DNA of 64,000 bases from assembly GCA_019459485.1 (NCBI GenBank), contig JAIBEZ010000077.1, forward strand, positions 18,278 to 82,277, in the 5' to 3' direction. How positions within the stretch are numbered: position 1 is the first letter of the stretch; each line of letters starts with the position of its first letter. This document shows positions 26,751 through 36,233 of the stretch, piece after piece. Position numbers and translations under genes: made by a program. The DNA comes from Prolixibacteraceae bacterium. GTDB lineage: Bacteria; Bacteroidota; Bacteroidia; Bacteroidales; Prolixibacteraceae. The notes beneath the pieces are model-generated. The model searched no databases. It was given only the letters and a program-made list of their open reading frames with translations, and had not been told where the DNA came from.

Positions 26751-29081
26751 ATGATTCACAAAAAATACCTCATTCGTACCTTGTTGTCGCTACTGGCATT
26801 ACTGCTTCTTGCAGTAATGCTGGCGCCTTTGCCACGTTTTAACAAGCCTTGCTCAACGGTTGTGCTTGCTGCTGACGGGCAATTGCTGGGTGCCCGGATT
26901 GCTGCCGATGGGCAATGGCGGTTTCCTTCCAACGATACCGTTCCCGATAAATTCAAAACCTGCATCATTCAGTTTGAAGATCAGTATTTTCAATATCATC
27001 CGGGAATAAATCTCTTCGCCATTGGTCGTGCGATGGTGCAAAATATTCGGGCAAAAAAGGTGATCAGCGGCGGAAGTACCATCACCATGCAGGTGGCGCG
27101 CATGGCTGGAAACGGACGAAAACGAACCATCACCAATAAGCTGATTGAAATTCTGTCAGCCTTGAAACTGAAATTGTTGTACAGCAAAAAGTCGATACTT
27201 TCATTGTATGCTTCCAATGCTCCGTTTGGCGGTAATCTGGTTGGCATTGATGCTGCGTGCTGGCGATATTTCGGACACAGTGCTTCCCGTTTGTCATGGG
27301 CCGAAGCCGCTACACTCGCGGTATTGCCGAATGCGCCGTCGCTTATTTTCCCCGGAACCAACGATCAGAAACTGAAAATCAAGCGCGACAAATTGCTGAA
27401 GAAGCTTTTAAGCCGGGAAATCATCGATTCGCTGGATTGTGAACTGGCCATTGAAGAGAACCTTCCGGATAAACCTTTTGCGTTGCCCGACCATTCGTTT
27501 CACCTGACTGAACGGCTAAAGAAATCGAATTCAGGAGAACTGATTGTTACAGGCATTCACTACCAATTGCAACAGCAAGTTGTTGATTTGGTGCGCGAAC
27601 ACAGCAGCCAGCTTGCCTCACAGCATATTTTCAATGCATCAGCCATTGTGATTGATGTTAGAACCAATCAGGTGAGGGCATACATTGGCAATTCTCCGGC
27701 CAACAATCTTGGTACATTCAATAATCAGGTTGACATGATTAGCTCGCCACGCAGTACCGGCAGTATTCTGAAACCATTTTTGTATGCCGCCATGCTTTCC
27801 GACGGCGAAATGCTTCCAAATACATTGCTTCCCGACATTCCGGTTTATCTTTCAGGATACGCGCCGAAGAATTTCGATTACACTTTTCACGGAGCGGTGC
27901 CCGCGTCACAGGCTTTGTCGTGGTCGCTGAATATTCCGGCGATTTACATGCTCAAACGTTACGGCATCGACCGTTTTTTGGACAAGCTGAAACAATTCGG
28001 GTTCACATCGTTCAGGAAAAGCTCCGATCATTACGGACTTTCTCTGATTCTTGGCGGCGGTGAAACTTCCTTGTGGGAGCTTTGCTCCGCATACTCAGGT
28101 TTTTCGCGAACCCTGAATAATTACGACCTGAAACGTCAGTATTACAAGGAAAATTTTGAAGTTCCGTCGCTGATTCCCTCCCAACAAACCAATCAGTTGA
28201 CACAGCATGAAAGCGTTGCAGATGCCGATGCCGTTTGGTTTACGTTTCAGGCATTGCTGGAAGTTAACCGGCCGGAAGGACAATCAGGATGGGAGAATTT
28301 TCAGTCGTCGAGGCGGGTTGCATGGAAAACCGGCACCAGCTTTGGATTTCGCGATGCCTGGGCCATTGCAACCACGCCCGATTATGTGGTGGGCGTTTGG
28401 GCGGGCAACTCGAACGGTGAAGGAAGACCGGGATTAACAGGCGTTACAGCAGCTGCGCCGCTCCTTTTTAATATCCTGAATTTGTTGCCCGAATCGGCTC
28501 CACATCCGCAACCCGACGGCGAAATCAACTTTACCGAAGTCTGTATCCACAGTGGATACCGGTTGGGGAAAAATTGCCCGGAAAGCAAAACGGTGGCCAT
28601 TCCTGAAAAAGGGCTGAAAACCGCACCTTGTCCATATTGCCAATCCATTAAAATTGTTCAGGATCATTCCGGACAAAACAAAAACATCAATGTTTTGGAC
28701 GAGGTGAAAGTTGAAAAATGGTTTGTTTTGCCTCCTGCCATGGAGTTTTATTTCAGAAAATACAATCCTTCGTATTTGTCGGTTCCTGTTAATTCAATTT
28801 CAGGAAAAGGCGAACAACAGGTAATGGAATTTATTTATCCTGGTTCCAACGATAAAATTTATATTCCACGGGCTGTGGACGGAAAACGAGGAAATGTAGT
28901 TTTTGAAGTGGCGCATCGCGAGGCTTCGGTGAAAATATTCTGGCACCTCGACAACCAATACATCGGAACCACAAGTTACATTCACCAGAAAGCATTGAAC
29001 CCAACTATCGGCCAGCACCTGATTACGCTTACCGATGAACATGGCAACACGCTCAAACGTTTATTTACGATACTGAATTGA
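26751..29081 (+). CDS. pbpC: Penicillin-binding protein 1C
   Basis: A bifunctional peptidoglycan synthase anchored by one N-terminal membrane segment (about residues 6-26). The GT51 glycosyltransferase follows ('FEDQYFQYHPGINLFAI', 'SGGSTITMQVARM'). The transpeptidase has the SxxK motif in 'STGSILKPF' (Ser338), 'SWSLNIPA', and 'KTGTSFGFRDAWA'. The C-terminal domain (about 680-776) is the PBP1C-specific BiPBP_C. Length is normal. The start is the ATG at 26751 rather than the TTG three bases earlier. It is co-directional with the alpha-2-macroglobulin gene, a pairing known in many bacteria. Confidence 0.93.
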   Translation: MIHKKYLIRTLLSLLALLLLAVMLAPLPRFNKPCSTVVLAADGQLLGARIAADGQWRFPSNDTVPDKFKTCIIQFEDQYFQYHPGINLFAIGRAMVQNIRAKKVISGGSTITMQVARMAGNGRKRTITNKLIEILSALKLKLLYSKKSILSLYASNAPFGGNLVGIDAACWRYFGHSASRLSWAEAATLAVLPNAPSLIFPGTNDQKLKIKRDKLLKKLLSREIIDSLDCELAIEENLPDKPFALPDHSFHLTERLKKSNSGELIVTGIHYQLQQQVVDLVREHSSQLASQHIFNASAIVIDVRTNQVRAYIGNSPANNLGTFNNQVDMISSPRSTGSILKPFLYAAMLSDGEMLPNTLLPDIPVYLSGYAPKNFDYTFHGAVPASQALSWSLNIPAIYMLKRYGIDRFLDKLKQFGFTSFRKSSDHYGLSLILGGGETSLWELCSAYSGFSRTLNNYDLKRQYYKENFEVPSLIPSQQTNQLTQHESVADADAVWFTFQALLEVNRPEGQSGWENFQSSRRVAWKTGTSFGFRDAWAIATTPDYVVGVWAGNSNGEGRPGLTGVTAAAPLLFNILNLLPESAPHPQPDGEINFTEVCIHSGYRLGKNCPESKTVAIPEKGLKTAPCPYCQSIKIVQDHSGQNKNINVLDEVKVEKWFVLPPAMEFYFRKYNPSYLSVPVNSISGKGEQQVMEFIYPGSNDKIYIPRAVDGKRGNVVFEVAHREASVKIFWHLDNQYIGTTSYIHQKALNPTIGQHLITLTDEHGNTLKRLFTILN

Positions 29082-29095
29082 TGCTTATTATTTCG

Positions 29096-29103
29096 TAATT
29101 TTG
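29096..29103 (+). promoter_or_regulatory. -7 box upstream of the SixA-like gene
   Basis: TAATTTTG, with a TTG 15 bases before it (29078-29080), slightly closer than usual. The leader would be about 95 bases and contains a 12-codon mini-ORF at 29120-29158 that runs over the TCCCGATTAATCGGGA palindrome. Confidence 0.4.
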
Positions 29104-29132
29104 TACAAAATCACCAAATATGAAACGAGCCA

Positions 29133-29148
29133 TCCCGATTAATCGGGA
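29133..29148. repeat. 16-bp perfect palindrome
   Basis: TCCCGATTAATCGGGA, in the leader of the SixA-like gene. The same core occurs at 20938-20953. It looks like a dispersed repeat of Bacteroidota genomes. Confidence 0.7.
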
Positions 29149-29207
29149 CGCAGGATAATGATTATTGGCGAGTTCCATATGGCAATTAAAAAACAAATTA
29201 CACACAT

Positions 29208-29699
29208 ATGAAAAGGGTAATAATTGTCCGACATGCTAAATCAGTTCCGTATGGTTACGACGATGATTTTAACCGCGACCTAACTGAACGGGGAGTCAAC
29301 GATGCTGATAAAATCAGTTCCCGACTTAAAGAAATGAGAATCAATGCGGATTTGGTAATTGCCAGTCCCGCAACCAGAACAATGCACACTGCCAGAATTT
29401 TCTGCCAGAATCTCGGATTTGATGTCAAATCAATCAGGCAGGATCCCACTTTTTATGAAGGGATGACTACGCATGATTTTGTCGATTTGGTTCAGGAATT
29501 ACCGGAAGAAGCTCAAACCGTTTTTGTTTTTGGGCACAATCCAACGGTTTATTACCTGGTTTACAATCTGGTAAAATATTTCAATGCCGACATGCCTACC
29601 TGCTCGACCGTTGCGCTCGATTTTGAGGTTCAAACATGGAAAGACGTATCGGCCAGAGGTGGAAAATTAGCATTTCAGCTTGTTCCAAAGGGGATGTAA
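29208..29699 (+). CDS. SixA-like histidine phosphatase
   Basis: A 163-residue member of the histidine phosphatase superfamily. The RHG motif is present as 'IIVRHAKS' (catalytic His9), followed by 'DFNRDLTERGVNDADKIS', 'DLVIASPATRTMHTARIF' and the second His in 'VFVFGHNPTVYYLV'. SixA in Escherichia coli removes phosphate from histidine phosphotransfer proteins; here the substrate is unknown. A cytoplasmic HPt protein is encoded in this window at 53787 but far away, so no link is claimed. Confidence 0.88.
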   Translation: MKRVIIVRHAKSVPYGYDDDFNRDLTERGVNDADKISSRLKEMRINADLVIASPATRTMHTARIFCQNLGFDVKSIRQDPTFYEGMTTHDFVDLVQELPEEAQTVFVFGHNPTVYYLVYNLVKYFNADMPTCSTVALDFEVQTWKDVSARGGKLAFQLVPKGM

Positions 29700-29782
29700 T
29701 GCTATAAGAAACAATAACGAATATCGAACAAGAAATAAGAAATAAGAAAGCTTCAAATCCGGCCGATCACATTTACCGCACA

Positions 29783-29814
29783 AACTTGAAACCTGGAACT
29801 TGGAACTTGAAACT
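29783..29814. repeat. CTTGAAAC/TGGAACTTGG repeat before rsmE
   Basis: The words ACTTGAAACC, TGGAACTTGG and ACTTGAAACT follow each other, the same family as 6205-6239. Preceding sequence (29710-29750) repeats AAGAAATAAG. No coding potential. Confidence 0.55.
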
Positions 29815-29825
29815 CTTTAAATATC

Positions 29826-30527
29826 ATGCATATTTTTTATACTCCTGAAATCTCAGGCAACAACTATACGCTCGACGAAACCGAATCAAAACATTGTGTT
29901 CGGGTTTTGAGGCTCGAAAAGGGCGACCAAATTACTTTGGTAGATGGCCGCGGTGGGTTTTATACCGCCGAAATTACTTATCCAAATCCAAAACGGTGTA
30001 TGGTGGATGTGATTAAATCGGAGCAAAATTTCGGGCTCCGGAAATTTCAGGTTCACATTGCCATCGCGCCTACAAAAAGCATTGAACGGATCGAATGGTT
30101 TCTGGAGAAAGCCACTGAAATTGGTGTCAGTCGGGTAGCTCCGCTGCTTTGCCGTTATTCAGAACGCAAAGAAATAAAAGCTGACCGGCTGGAAAAAGTA
30201 ATGGTTTCGGCCATGAAACAATCCCTGAAAGCTTATTTGCCGCAGCTTGATCCGCTCACTAAATTCAGTGATTTTATCTCGCAACCTTTCGATGGACAAA
30301 AGTTTATCGCTCATTGCGACGAACAACACCGTGATTTGCTAAAAAAAATGGTAGTCCCGCAACAGAACTACCTTATTTTAATTGGCCCCGAAGGCGATTT
30401 TTCTTCCGAAGAAATTGAACTGGCCATAAAAGCCGGTTTCCATCCGGTGAGTCTTGGCGACAGCCGCCTCCGCACCGAAACTGCAGGCGTGGTAGCTTGT
30501 CACACTTTTAATTTGCTGAACGACTGA
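29826..30527 (+). CDS. rsmE: 16S rRNA (uracil-1498-N3)-methyltransferase
   Basis: RsmE methylates U1498 of 16S rRNA in the small subunit. The N-terminal PUA-like domain ('DETESKHCVRVLRLEKGD') and SPOUT domain with the knot signatures 'ILIGPEGDFSSEEIELA' and 'VSLGDSRLRTETAGV' are present, as is 'SERKEIKADRLEKVMVSAMK'. At 233 residues it is normal. Its stop codon abuts the stop of the convergent S9 peptidase gene with no base between. Confidence 0.93.
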   Translation: MHIFYTPEISGNNYTLDETESKHCVRVLRLEKGDQITLVDGRGGFYTAEITYPNPKRCMVDVIKSEQNFGLRKFQVHIAIAPTKSIERIEWFLEKATEIGVSRVAPLLCRYSERKEIKADRLEKVMVSAMKQSLKAYLPQLDPLTKFSDFISQPFDGQKFIAHCDEQHRDLLKKMVVPQQNYLILIGPEGDFSSEEIELAIKAGFHPVSLGDSRLRTETAGVVACHTFNLLND

Positions 30528-32609
30528 TTATTTCAGCCATTTGTCGAGCCACTGTTTAAAAACCCTTTGCCACAAAATTCCGTTTTGAGCTTGCAATACC
30601 CAATGGTTTTCGTCAGGAAAAATAAGCATTTGAGCTGGAACACCGCGTAAAACAGCGGCATTAAAAGCTGACATTCCCTGCGATGCAAGGATGCGGTAAT
30701 CTTTCTCTCCGTGAATTACCAGAATCGGAGAATCCCATTTATCAACAAACAAATGCGGTGAATTGGCATACGATCTTTGCGCAATTGCATTCGATTTATC
30801 CCAGTATGATCCGCCCAAATCCCAGTTAACAAACCACATTTCTTCCGTTTCCAGATACTGCTGTTCAAGGTTGAACATGCCATCATGCGAAATAAAAGCT
30901 TTAAAACGTTTTTCGTGGTGACCGGCCAACCAGTAAACTGAGAATCCGCCGTAACTCGCGCCAACGCAACCAAGTTTGTCCGCGTCAACAAAAGGTTCTT
31001 TGGCCAATTCGTCAATAGCCGAAAGGTAATCTTTCATATTCTGACCGCCATAATCGCCACTGATTTGTTCCAGCCATTCTTTACCAAAACCGGGCAAACC
31101 GCGACGGTTAGGCGCAACAACGATGTAGCCGTTGGCAGCCATCTGCTGAAAATTCCAGCGATACGACCAAAACTGGCTCACTGTTCCCTGCGGGCCGCCC
31201 TGGCAATAAAGTACTGTCGGATATTTTTTGTTCGGATCGAAATGAGGCGGATAAATCACCCAGGTCAGCATTTGCTTGTTGTCGGTTGTTGTGATCCAGC
31301 GTTCCTCCACCTTCCCCATTGTAAGCTGATCCAAAATTGGTTTATTCAGGAATGAAAGTTCTGCTTCTGCGCCTGTTTTCGGATCGATGGTATAAATTTC
31401 ATCGGGCTTACTTATCGAATGTTTTATGCCGATAAGCTTATCATTTGCTTCGGCTACAAAGGCATAATCGTGTACCCCACTGGTAACCGGTGCAATTTTT
31501 TTGTCAGCAACATCCAACCTGTAAATTTGTGTAAGGGCATGCCAGCAACTCACAAAAAAGATTGATTTACTGTCCGCACTCCAGGTCAGAGCATTTGAAT
31601 TCCGATCAAAATCAACGGTTTGGTCTGATTTTTCACCAGTCTCCAGATTCAGGAGAAACAAGCGGCTTTTATCTGATTCATAACCATCGCGTTCCTGACT
31701 TTCCCAGGCAAGCCATTTTCCATCGGGTGAGAAAATAGGATTTAGGTCGTAACCCATCATACCTTCTGTTTTGTTTTCTGTTTTTCTGGTTTCGATGTTG
31801 TAGAAATAAATGTCCGAATTGGTTGAAAGCGCATATTCCTTGCCTGTTTTTTTGCGGCAAGTGTAGGCAATTGTTTTTCCATCAGGACTCCATGCCAGTT
31901 GTTCAACGCCACCAAAAGGCTTCATCGGACTTTCGTAAGGTTCGCCCTCCAGTAAATCCTGCACATTTTCAATTTTGCCATTCTTATAGTCAGCCACAAA
32001 CGGATGCGGAACAGTTTGCGTCCATTCGTCCCAGTGTTTGTACATCAGATCGTTTTCCAGATGCGCATTGGCCAAAGGTAAATCAGGAAATAAATCATGA
32101 ATATCCTGTTCCATTTTCACATCTGCCGTATATAAAATCTTTGATCCGTCGGGAGAATATTTAAATCCGGTAATTCCACCTTTTATCTCTGAAATCTGAC
32201 CAGGCTCCGAACCGTCGGTATTCATTTCCCAAAGCTGCATATCACCTGATTTCGCCCACAAAAAGCCAATTTTCTTTCCGTCGGGATGCCAAACTGCTGA
32301 AGATTCCTTTTCAGGAGTTGAAGTGATTTTAACTGGTTCGCCGCCTGAAACCGGAACTGTGTATAAATCGCGGTACGACTTATTTTCTTCAATATTGAAA
32401 TTTGTAACCGAATACAAAACGGTTGTTCCATCAGGCGAAACAACAGGTTCACCAATCCGGCCAAAACTCCACAATACTTCAGGAGTCATAATATCTGAAG
32501 CTAATTTGACAACTTCAGGCTGATCAATCTTTGTCATTTCTTTATTCGTTTTCGGGTTTGAACAGGAGAACAAAATGGCTCCAATGGCAATTAAATAGAA
32601 GGGCTTCAT
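30528..32609 (-). CDS. S9 family peptidase (prolyl oligopeptidase type), lipoprotein
   Basis: A lipoprotein signal ('FYLIAIGAILFSC') is followed by a beta-propeller of TolB/WD40-like repeats ('PVVSPDGTTVLYSV', 'FKYSPDGSKILYTAD', 'LAWSPDGKTIAYTC') and a C-terminal alpha/beta-hydrolase. The triad is visible: Ser552 in 'GCVGASYGGFSVYW', Asp637 in 'IHGEKDYRI', His669 in 'PDENHWVL'. It probably cleaves dipeptides or acyl-amino acids from peptides in the periplasm, as dipeptidyl/acylaminoacyl peptidases do. The start at 32609 is chosen because it puts the lipobox at the right distance; eleven codons upstream are open. Confidence 0.9.
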   Translation of the reverse strand: MKPFYLIAIGAILFSCSNPKTNKEMTKIDQPEVVKLASDIMTPEVLWSFGRIGEPVVSPDGTTVLYSVTNFNIEENKSYRDLYTVPVSGGEPVKITSTPEKESSAVWHPDGKKIGFLWAKSGDMQLWEMNTDGSEPGQISEIKGGITGFKYSPDGSKILYTADVKMEQDIHDLFPDLPLANAHLENDLMYKHWDEWTQTVPHPFVADYKNGKIENVQDLLEGEPYESPMKPFGGVEQLAWSPDGKTIAYTCRKKTGKEYALSTNSDIYFYNIETRKTENKTEGMMGYDLNPIFSPDGKWLAWESQERDGYESDKSRLFLLNLETGEKSDQTVDFDRNSNALTWSADSKSIFFVSCWHALTQIYRLDVADKKIAPVTSGVHDYAFVAEANDKLIGIKHSISKPDEIYTIDPKTGAEAELSFLNKPILDQLTMGKVEERWITTTDNKQMLTWVIYPPHFDPNKKYPTVLYCQGGPQGTVSQFWSYRWNFQQMAANGYIVVAPNRRGLPGFGKEWLEQISGDYGGQNMKDYLSAIDELAKEPFVDADKLGCVGASYGGFSVYWLAGHHEKRFKAFISHDGMFNLEQQYLETEEMWFVNWDLGGSYWDKSNAIAQRSYANSPHLFVDKWDSPILVIHGEKDYRILASQGMSAFNAAVLRGVPAQMLIFPDENHWVLQAQNGILWQRVFKQWLDKWLK

Positions 32610-32673
32610 AGTGTTAACTGATTTTATTGGTTGTGATTGCAATAACCGGGGTGAAAGTAAATATTGTCGGCCA

Positions 32674-32701
32674 ATAAAAAAATGAAAAGCACCTGCTTTT
32701 C
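32674..32701 (-). terminator. Terminator of the NigD-like gene
   Basis: GAAAAGCA (32684-32691) pairs with TGCTTTTC (32694-32701); read on the minus strand the hairpin is followed by seven T. It separates the NigD-like gene from the S9 peptidase gene downstream. Confidence 0.75.
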
Positions 32702-32746
32702 ACAAAACAGATGCTTTCACAAAAGAACGAATTGATTGATTCAATC

Positions 32747-33415
32747 TTAATACTTGTATTCTCCGGAATATTCAAAATCATCGCCATCAAGTTCTTTGGC
32801 AATCACCTTAAACTGAGTGCTGGTTTTTCCCACAATTTTCAGTGCACTCAAGTCAAAAGTTACCACTGCCGACATTGGAATATTCTCTTGGTCTTCGTTG
32901 TCATTGTGCCTTAACTCCAGAATTACAGGTTCAGTAATTGCTCCCGGCTGCTTCACCAGATTGATGAAATGAGTTTTACCTCCACCTCTAAAACGCAGTT
33001 CGAAGTTTAACATGCCATTTTTGATCCATCTGTCCCTTACATCAATAGGATCATTACCGATACTGTCTTCAATTGCAGGAGTAATATCGAGAATTCCTTT
33101 GTAAAGAATTTTTCTCAGAGAATTAATCTTAACATAGTAATGTTCGTCGTGGTTCTCATTGTTCTTGTTACCAATGATGGAAAAGTTAACCAATACACGA
33201 TCATTGTCTTTTACCTGATGCCACCAATAATCAGTGCTAACCGGAAATAGAATCTCATTGTCGTCCATTACAATTTGTTGAACATCAGCATCCTTTTGAA
33301 CCAATCCGTAACCCACCCATGCATCGTTGAGGGAATATCCGTCATCGTTAAGATCGCAGCCTGGCAAAAAGCTGAGCATGGCTCCCATCATTAAATAGAA
33401 TACTAACTTTTTCAT
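32747..33415 (-). CDS. NigD-like lipoprotein
   Basis: A 222-residue lipoprotein (lipobox 'LSFLPGC', Cys20) with the NigD N-terminal signature 'DDGYSLNDAWVGYGLVQ' and a C-terminal domain with 'NMLNFELRFRGG'-like and 'LELRHNDNEDQE' segments. NigD-type proteins are common in Bacteroidales; their role is not known, though the name comes from a bacteriocin-linked gene. It has its own terminator and is separated from neighbours. Confidence 0.82.
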   Translation of the reverse strand: MKKLVFYLMMGAMLSFLPGCDLNDDGYSLNDAWVGYGLVQKDADVQQIVMDDNEILFPVSTDYWWHQVKDNDRVLVNFSIIGNKNNENHDEHYYVKINSLRKILYKGILDITPAIEDSIGNDPIDVRDRWIKNGMLNFELRFRGGGKTHFINLVKQPGAITEPVILELRHNDNEDQENIPMSAVVTFDLSALKIVGKTSTQFKVIAKELDGDDFEYSGEYKY

Positions 33416-33570
33416 TTTTCTCTTTTTTTGAATAATTAATAATTTCTGATTGTTAATTGTTTACTTAGAAGATACGATAAGCTGAAAAATGGTTGCGTTG
33501 CCCAAACTTTTTTTTACGTTCCAGAATAAAAAATAAATTGGATATCCGTAATATTACCCAGCGTCATAAA

Positions 33571-33650
33571 AGTCATTCAGTTGTCATTAGGTAGTCATTA
33601 AGTTGTCAGGAAATGACAACGGAATGACAATAAATGACCACAACTGACTG
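33571..33650. repeat. Long imperfect inverted repeat of GTCATT/TGACAAC words
   Basis: The centre is GTTGTCA/TGACAAC (33602-33608, 33614-33620). Outside it GTCATT (33594-33599 and 33583-33588) pairs with AATGAC (33623-33628 and 33633-33638), and CAGTTG (33578-33583) with CAACTG (33641-33646), so about 80 bp could fold into one long hairpin. It sits in the 413-bp gap between the divergent NigD-like and thioredoxin genes; the rest of the gap is AT-rich with no clear promoter match. Confidence 0.7.
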
Positions 33651-33828
33651 ATGCAAAATGCCAAATAGGTGCGATAAACGGTCACTCTTAAGAAATGAAA
33701 TGATTTTGGCATAGCAATTGATAGTTCATATTTATATATTTACATTTCTATATATAAATGCATAAATATTGATTTAAAAAATACTAAAACAGTAAATTAA
33801 ATTGTAAACAGTTATAAATCCATCAATT

Positions 33829-34344
33829 ATGAAACGATTATTTTTAACACTGGCATCCGCTGCCATACTTATTTCAGCCTGCGGAAATCAAAAAACAGAA
33901 GCAAAACAGAACAATGCAAATGAAGCTGCGATTAGCAAAACCGGAACACAGGCTTCAGCAACCAAAAGTTCGGAACTGCTCAGCAAAGCACAATTCATAG
34001 CAAAAGTATGGGATTACACCAAATCGCCCAACGATTGGAAATACCTTGGTAACAAACCGGCGATCATTGATTTTTATGCTGATTGGTGCGGCCCATGTAA
34101 AATTGCGGCTCCTATACTCGAAGAAATTGGCGCTGAATATGCCGGCAAAGTTCAAATTTATAAAATAGATACTGAAAAAGAACGCGAACTTGCACAGGTT
34201 TTTGGAATCACAGGTATTCCCGCATTTTTGTACATTCCGGCAAATGGAAAACCGGTCATGATGTCAGGAATTGGCAGATCGAAAGAAGACACGAAAAAGA
34301 TGTTCATCGAGAATATTGAAAAATATCTTTTGGTGAAGAATTAA
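33829..34344 (+). CDS. Thioredoxin-like lipoprotein
   Basis: A lipoprotein (signal 'LFLTLASAAILISAC', Cys18), a Gln/Asn/Lys/Ser-rich linker to about residue 50, then a thioredoxin fold with the active site 'FYADWCGPCKIAAPIL', 'KIDTEKERELAQVFGITG' and the cis-proline 'IPAFLY'. It would act in the periplasm or outer membrane as a disulfide reductase or oxidase. CGPC is the classical reducing active site. It is monocistronic, followed by a hairpin repeat and a strong terminator. Confidence 0.9.
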   Translation: MKRLFLTLASAAILISACGNQKTEAKQNNANEAAISKTGTQASATKSSELLSKAQFIAKVWDYTKSPNDWKYLGNKPAIIDFYADWCGPCKIAAPILEEIGAEYAGKVQIYKIDTEKERELAQVFGITGIPAFLYIPANGKPVMMSGIGRSKEDTKKMFIENIEKYLLVKN

Positions 34345-34357
34345 TTCTTTAACTGAA

Positions 34358-34388
34358 GTTGGAGCGCGACTTAAAGTCGCCCTCCAAC
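34358..34388. repeat. GTTGGAGcGCGACTT hairpin repeat
   Basis: GTTGGAG (34358-34364) plus GCGACTT (34366-34372) pair with AAGTCGC (34374-34380) and CTCCAAC (34382-34388), 14 of 15 pairs with a one-base loop. Without a T-run it is more a dispersed repeat than a terminator. Confidence 0.65.
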
Positions 34389-34392
34389 CTAT

Positions 34393-34432
34393 AAAGCAAA
34401 AACCCCGGAATAAATTTCGGGGTTTTTGCTTT
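34393..34432. terminator. Bidirectional terminator between thioredoxin and PPi-PFK genes
   Basis: A perfect 15-bp stem (34393-34407 with 34418-34432, core CCCCG/CGGGG flanked by A-runs and T-runs) around a 10-base loop. A/T runs on both sides allow it to end both convergent genes. Confidence 0.88.
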
Positions 34433-34452
34433 ATTTTAATTTATGATCAAAA

Positions 34453-36111
34453 TTATTTTGCCCTTTCGAGAAGAATCGTTTTTGTTGGCTGATCGCAAAC
34501 CTCCGCTGGTCCCCAGTACTGAATTGGGCCGGGATAAACAAATGATGTTTCGATCGCCCATTTTTCACGGTTCGCTACCAAAAACTTAAAAGGAGCGCTA
34601 TCCAGCTCAACCAGCGCTTTTTGGATCACTGGCTTTTGGTGTCCATGACGCTGTTCCATGTTCATCATCATGGTAATCGGAACTCCGCCGGCAATCCATT
34701 CAGCTGCCGGGGCAGTCAGATTTCGAACCGACGACATGTAACCAGTTTTTCCTTCAGCAATCAGGAACGAAGCATTGTAACCCAGTGAATAGCAATAATC
34801 AGCATCAAAATTAGATGGTGCAGCACAACGGCCTTCATATCCGAAGAAATGATATTGCGTACCCAATTTGCCACTGAATTTGCCAGCTTTTTTCATTTCC
34901 TTCAATTGGCTTTTCACCATTTCACCCAAAAGTTTTTCAGTTTCAATGAGCGAAACCTGCACGTTTCCATGTGGGTCGCGATCGAGCGTTAACTGATCGG
35001 CTATTCCATTGGGGAGTGAAGTATATACTTTGGCTGATGTTGGCGATAAAATTCCGGCAACAAAAGCACGGCCTTCAGTTTTACTGCTGAACGATTTGAA
35101 TTTCTTTTCAGTTTCAGAACCTTCTGCCAACAGGTCGTTCAATTCTGAAATCAGCGCTTTCATTTCAGGAACAAATTCAACCAAACCTTCAGGAATTAAA
35201 GCAACTCCAAAGTTTTCGCCATTGGCGGCACGTTTGGCAACGATATTTGCCATATATTCAACGATTTCGCCCAATGTTTGTTTCTTCTCAGCCACTTCTT
35301 CGGAAATCAGTGTAATATTTGGCTGGGTTTGTAAAGCACATTCCAAACCGATGTGAGAAGCAGAACGCCCCATCAGCTTAATAAAGTGCCAGTATTTTTT
35401 TGCCGAATTAGCATCACGTTCAATATTCCCAATCAATTCAGAATACACCTTGGTAGCAGTATCAAAACCAAATGAAGTTTCGATCATGTCGTTTTTAAGG
35501 TCGCCATCAATTGTTTTCGGACAGCCAATTACTTGAATGCCTGTATTTTTTTCGGCATAATATTCAGCTAAAACACATGCATTTGTATTACTGTCGTCGC
35601 CACCAATGACAATCAAAGCTTTAATATTCAATTGTTTCAGTATCTCAGCGCCTTTGTCAAACTGTGCAGATTCTTCAAGTTTGGTTCGTCCTGAACCAAT
35701 GATATCGAAACCACCGGTATTGCGGAATTCGTCAATAATTGTTGCTGTCAGCTCAATATACTGGTGATCGACCAATCCGCCCGGACCGCCGAGGAAACCG
35801 TACAATTTACTTTCAGGATTGATATTTTTAATCCCATCGAAAATTCCTGAAATAACATTGTGACCCCCCGGAGCCTGACCACCCGAAAGGATCACGCCAA
35901 CGTTCGCTGCCGCATATTGCTTTTTTTCGTTCGTCTTCTCGAATGCAATTAGTGGCATTCCGTAAGTATTTGGAAAAAGCTTCTCAATATCATTCTGATC
36001 GGCTACCGATTGGGTTTTTTCACCCTCAACCAGTTTTACTGAAGACTTTAATGAATTTGGAAGTTTTGGCTGATATTTAGCCCTTTCTGCTTGTAATGCG
36101 CTAATAGTCAT
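34453..36111 (-). CDS. PPi-dependent 6-phosphofructokinase
   Basis: The enzyme phosphorylates fructose-6-phosphate with pyrophosphate, reversibly, in glycolysis. Motifs: 'GVILSGGQAPGGHNVISG', 'VIGGDDSNTNACVLAEYY' (the GGDD form marks PPi rather than ATP use), 'GCPKTIDGDLKND', 'MGRSASHIGLECALQTQPN' and 'YFGYEGR'-like 'FFGYEGRCAAPSNFDADY'. At 552 residues it belongs to the long PPi-PFK group. The ATG at 36111 is chosen because a promoter box at 36152-36159 lies inside the longer frame. Confidence 0.92.
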   Translation of the reverse strand: MTISALQAERAKYQPKLPNSLKSSVKLVEGEKTQSVADQNDIEKLFPNTYGMPLIAFEKTNEKKQYAAANVGVILSGGQAPGGHNVISGIFDGIKNINPESKLYGFLGGPGGLVDHQYIELTATIIDEFRNTGGFDIIGSGRTKLEESAQFDKGAEILKQLNIKALIVIGGDDSNTNACVLAEYYAEKNTGIQVIGCPKTIDGDLKNDMIETSFGFDTATKVYSELIGNIERDANSAKKYWHFIKLMGRSASHIGLECALQTQPNITLISEEVAEKKQTLGEIVEYMANIVAKRAANGENFGVALIPEGLVEFVPEMKALISELNDLLAEGSETEKKFKSFSSKTEGRAFVAGILSPTSAKVYTSLPNGIADQLTLDRDPHGNVQVSLIETEKLLGEMVKSQLKEMKKAGKFSGKLGTQYHFFGYEGRCAAPSNFDADYCYSLGYNASFLIAEGKTGYMSSVRNLTAPAAEWIAGGVPITMMMNMEQRHGHQKPVIQKALVELDSAPFKFLVANREKWAIETSFVYPGPIQYWGPAEVCDQPTKTILLERAK

Positions 36112-36151
36112 AATTCTTATTTTTGTTAGGATTAACTTTTTAAAACCGGTG

Positions 36152-36159
36152 CAAAAATA
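36152..36159 (-). promoter_or_regulatory. -7 box of the PPi-PFK gene
   Basis: Minus-strand TATTTTTG about 40 bases before the ATG at 36111. It overlaps the frame of the longer start at 36183 and so argues against it. A -33 TTG was not found. Confidence 0.45.
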
Positions 36160-36233
36160 AACTAAAACCACTGGTTTTGACATCAGATTGAAAGCATATT
36201 CAACCTATTTAAAGTAAATTTAAAGCCGTCAGA

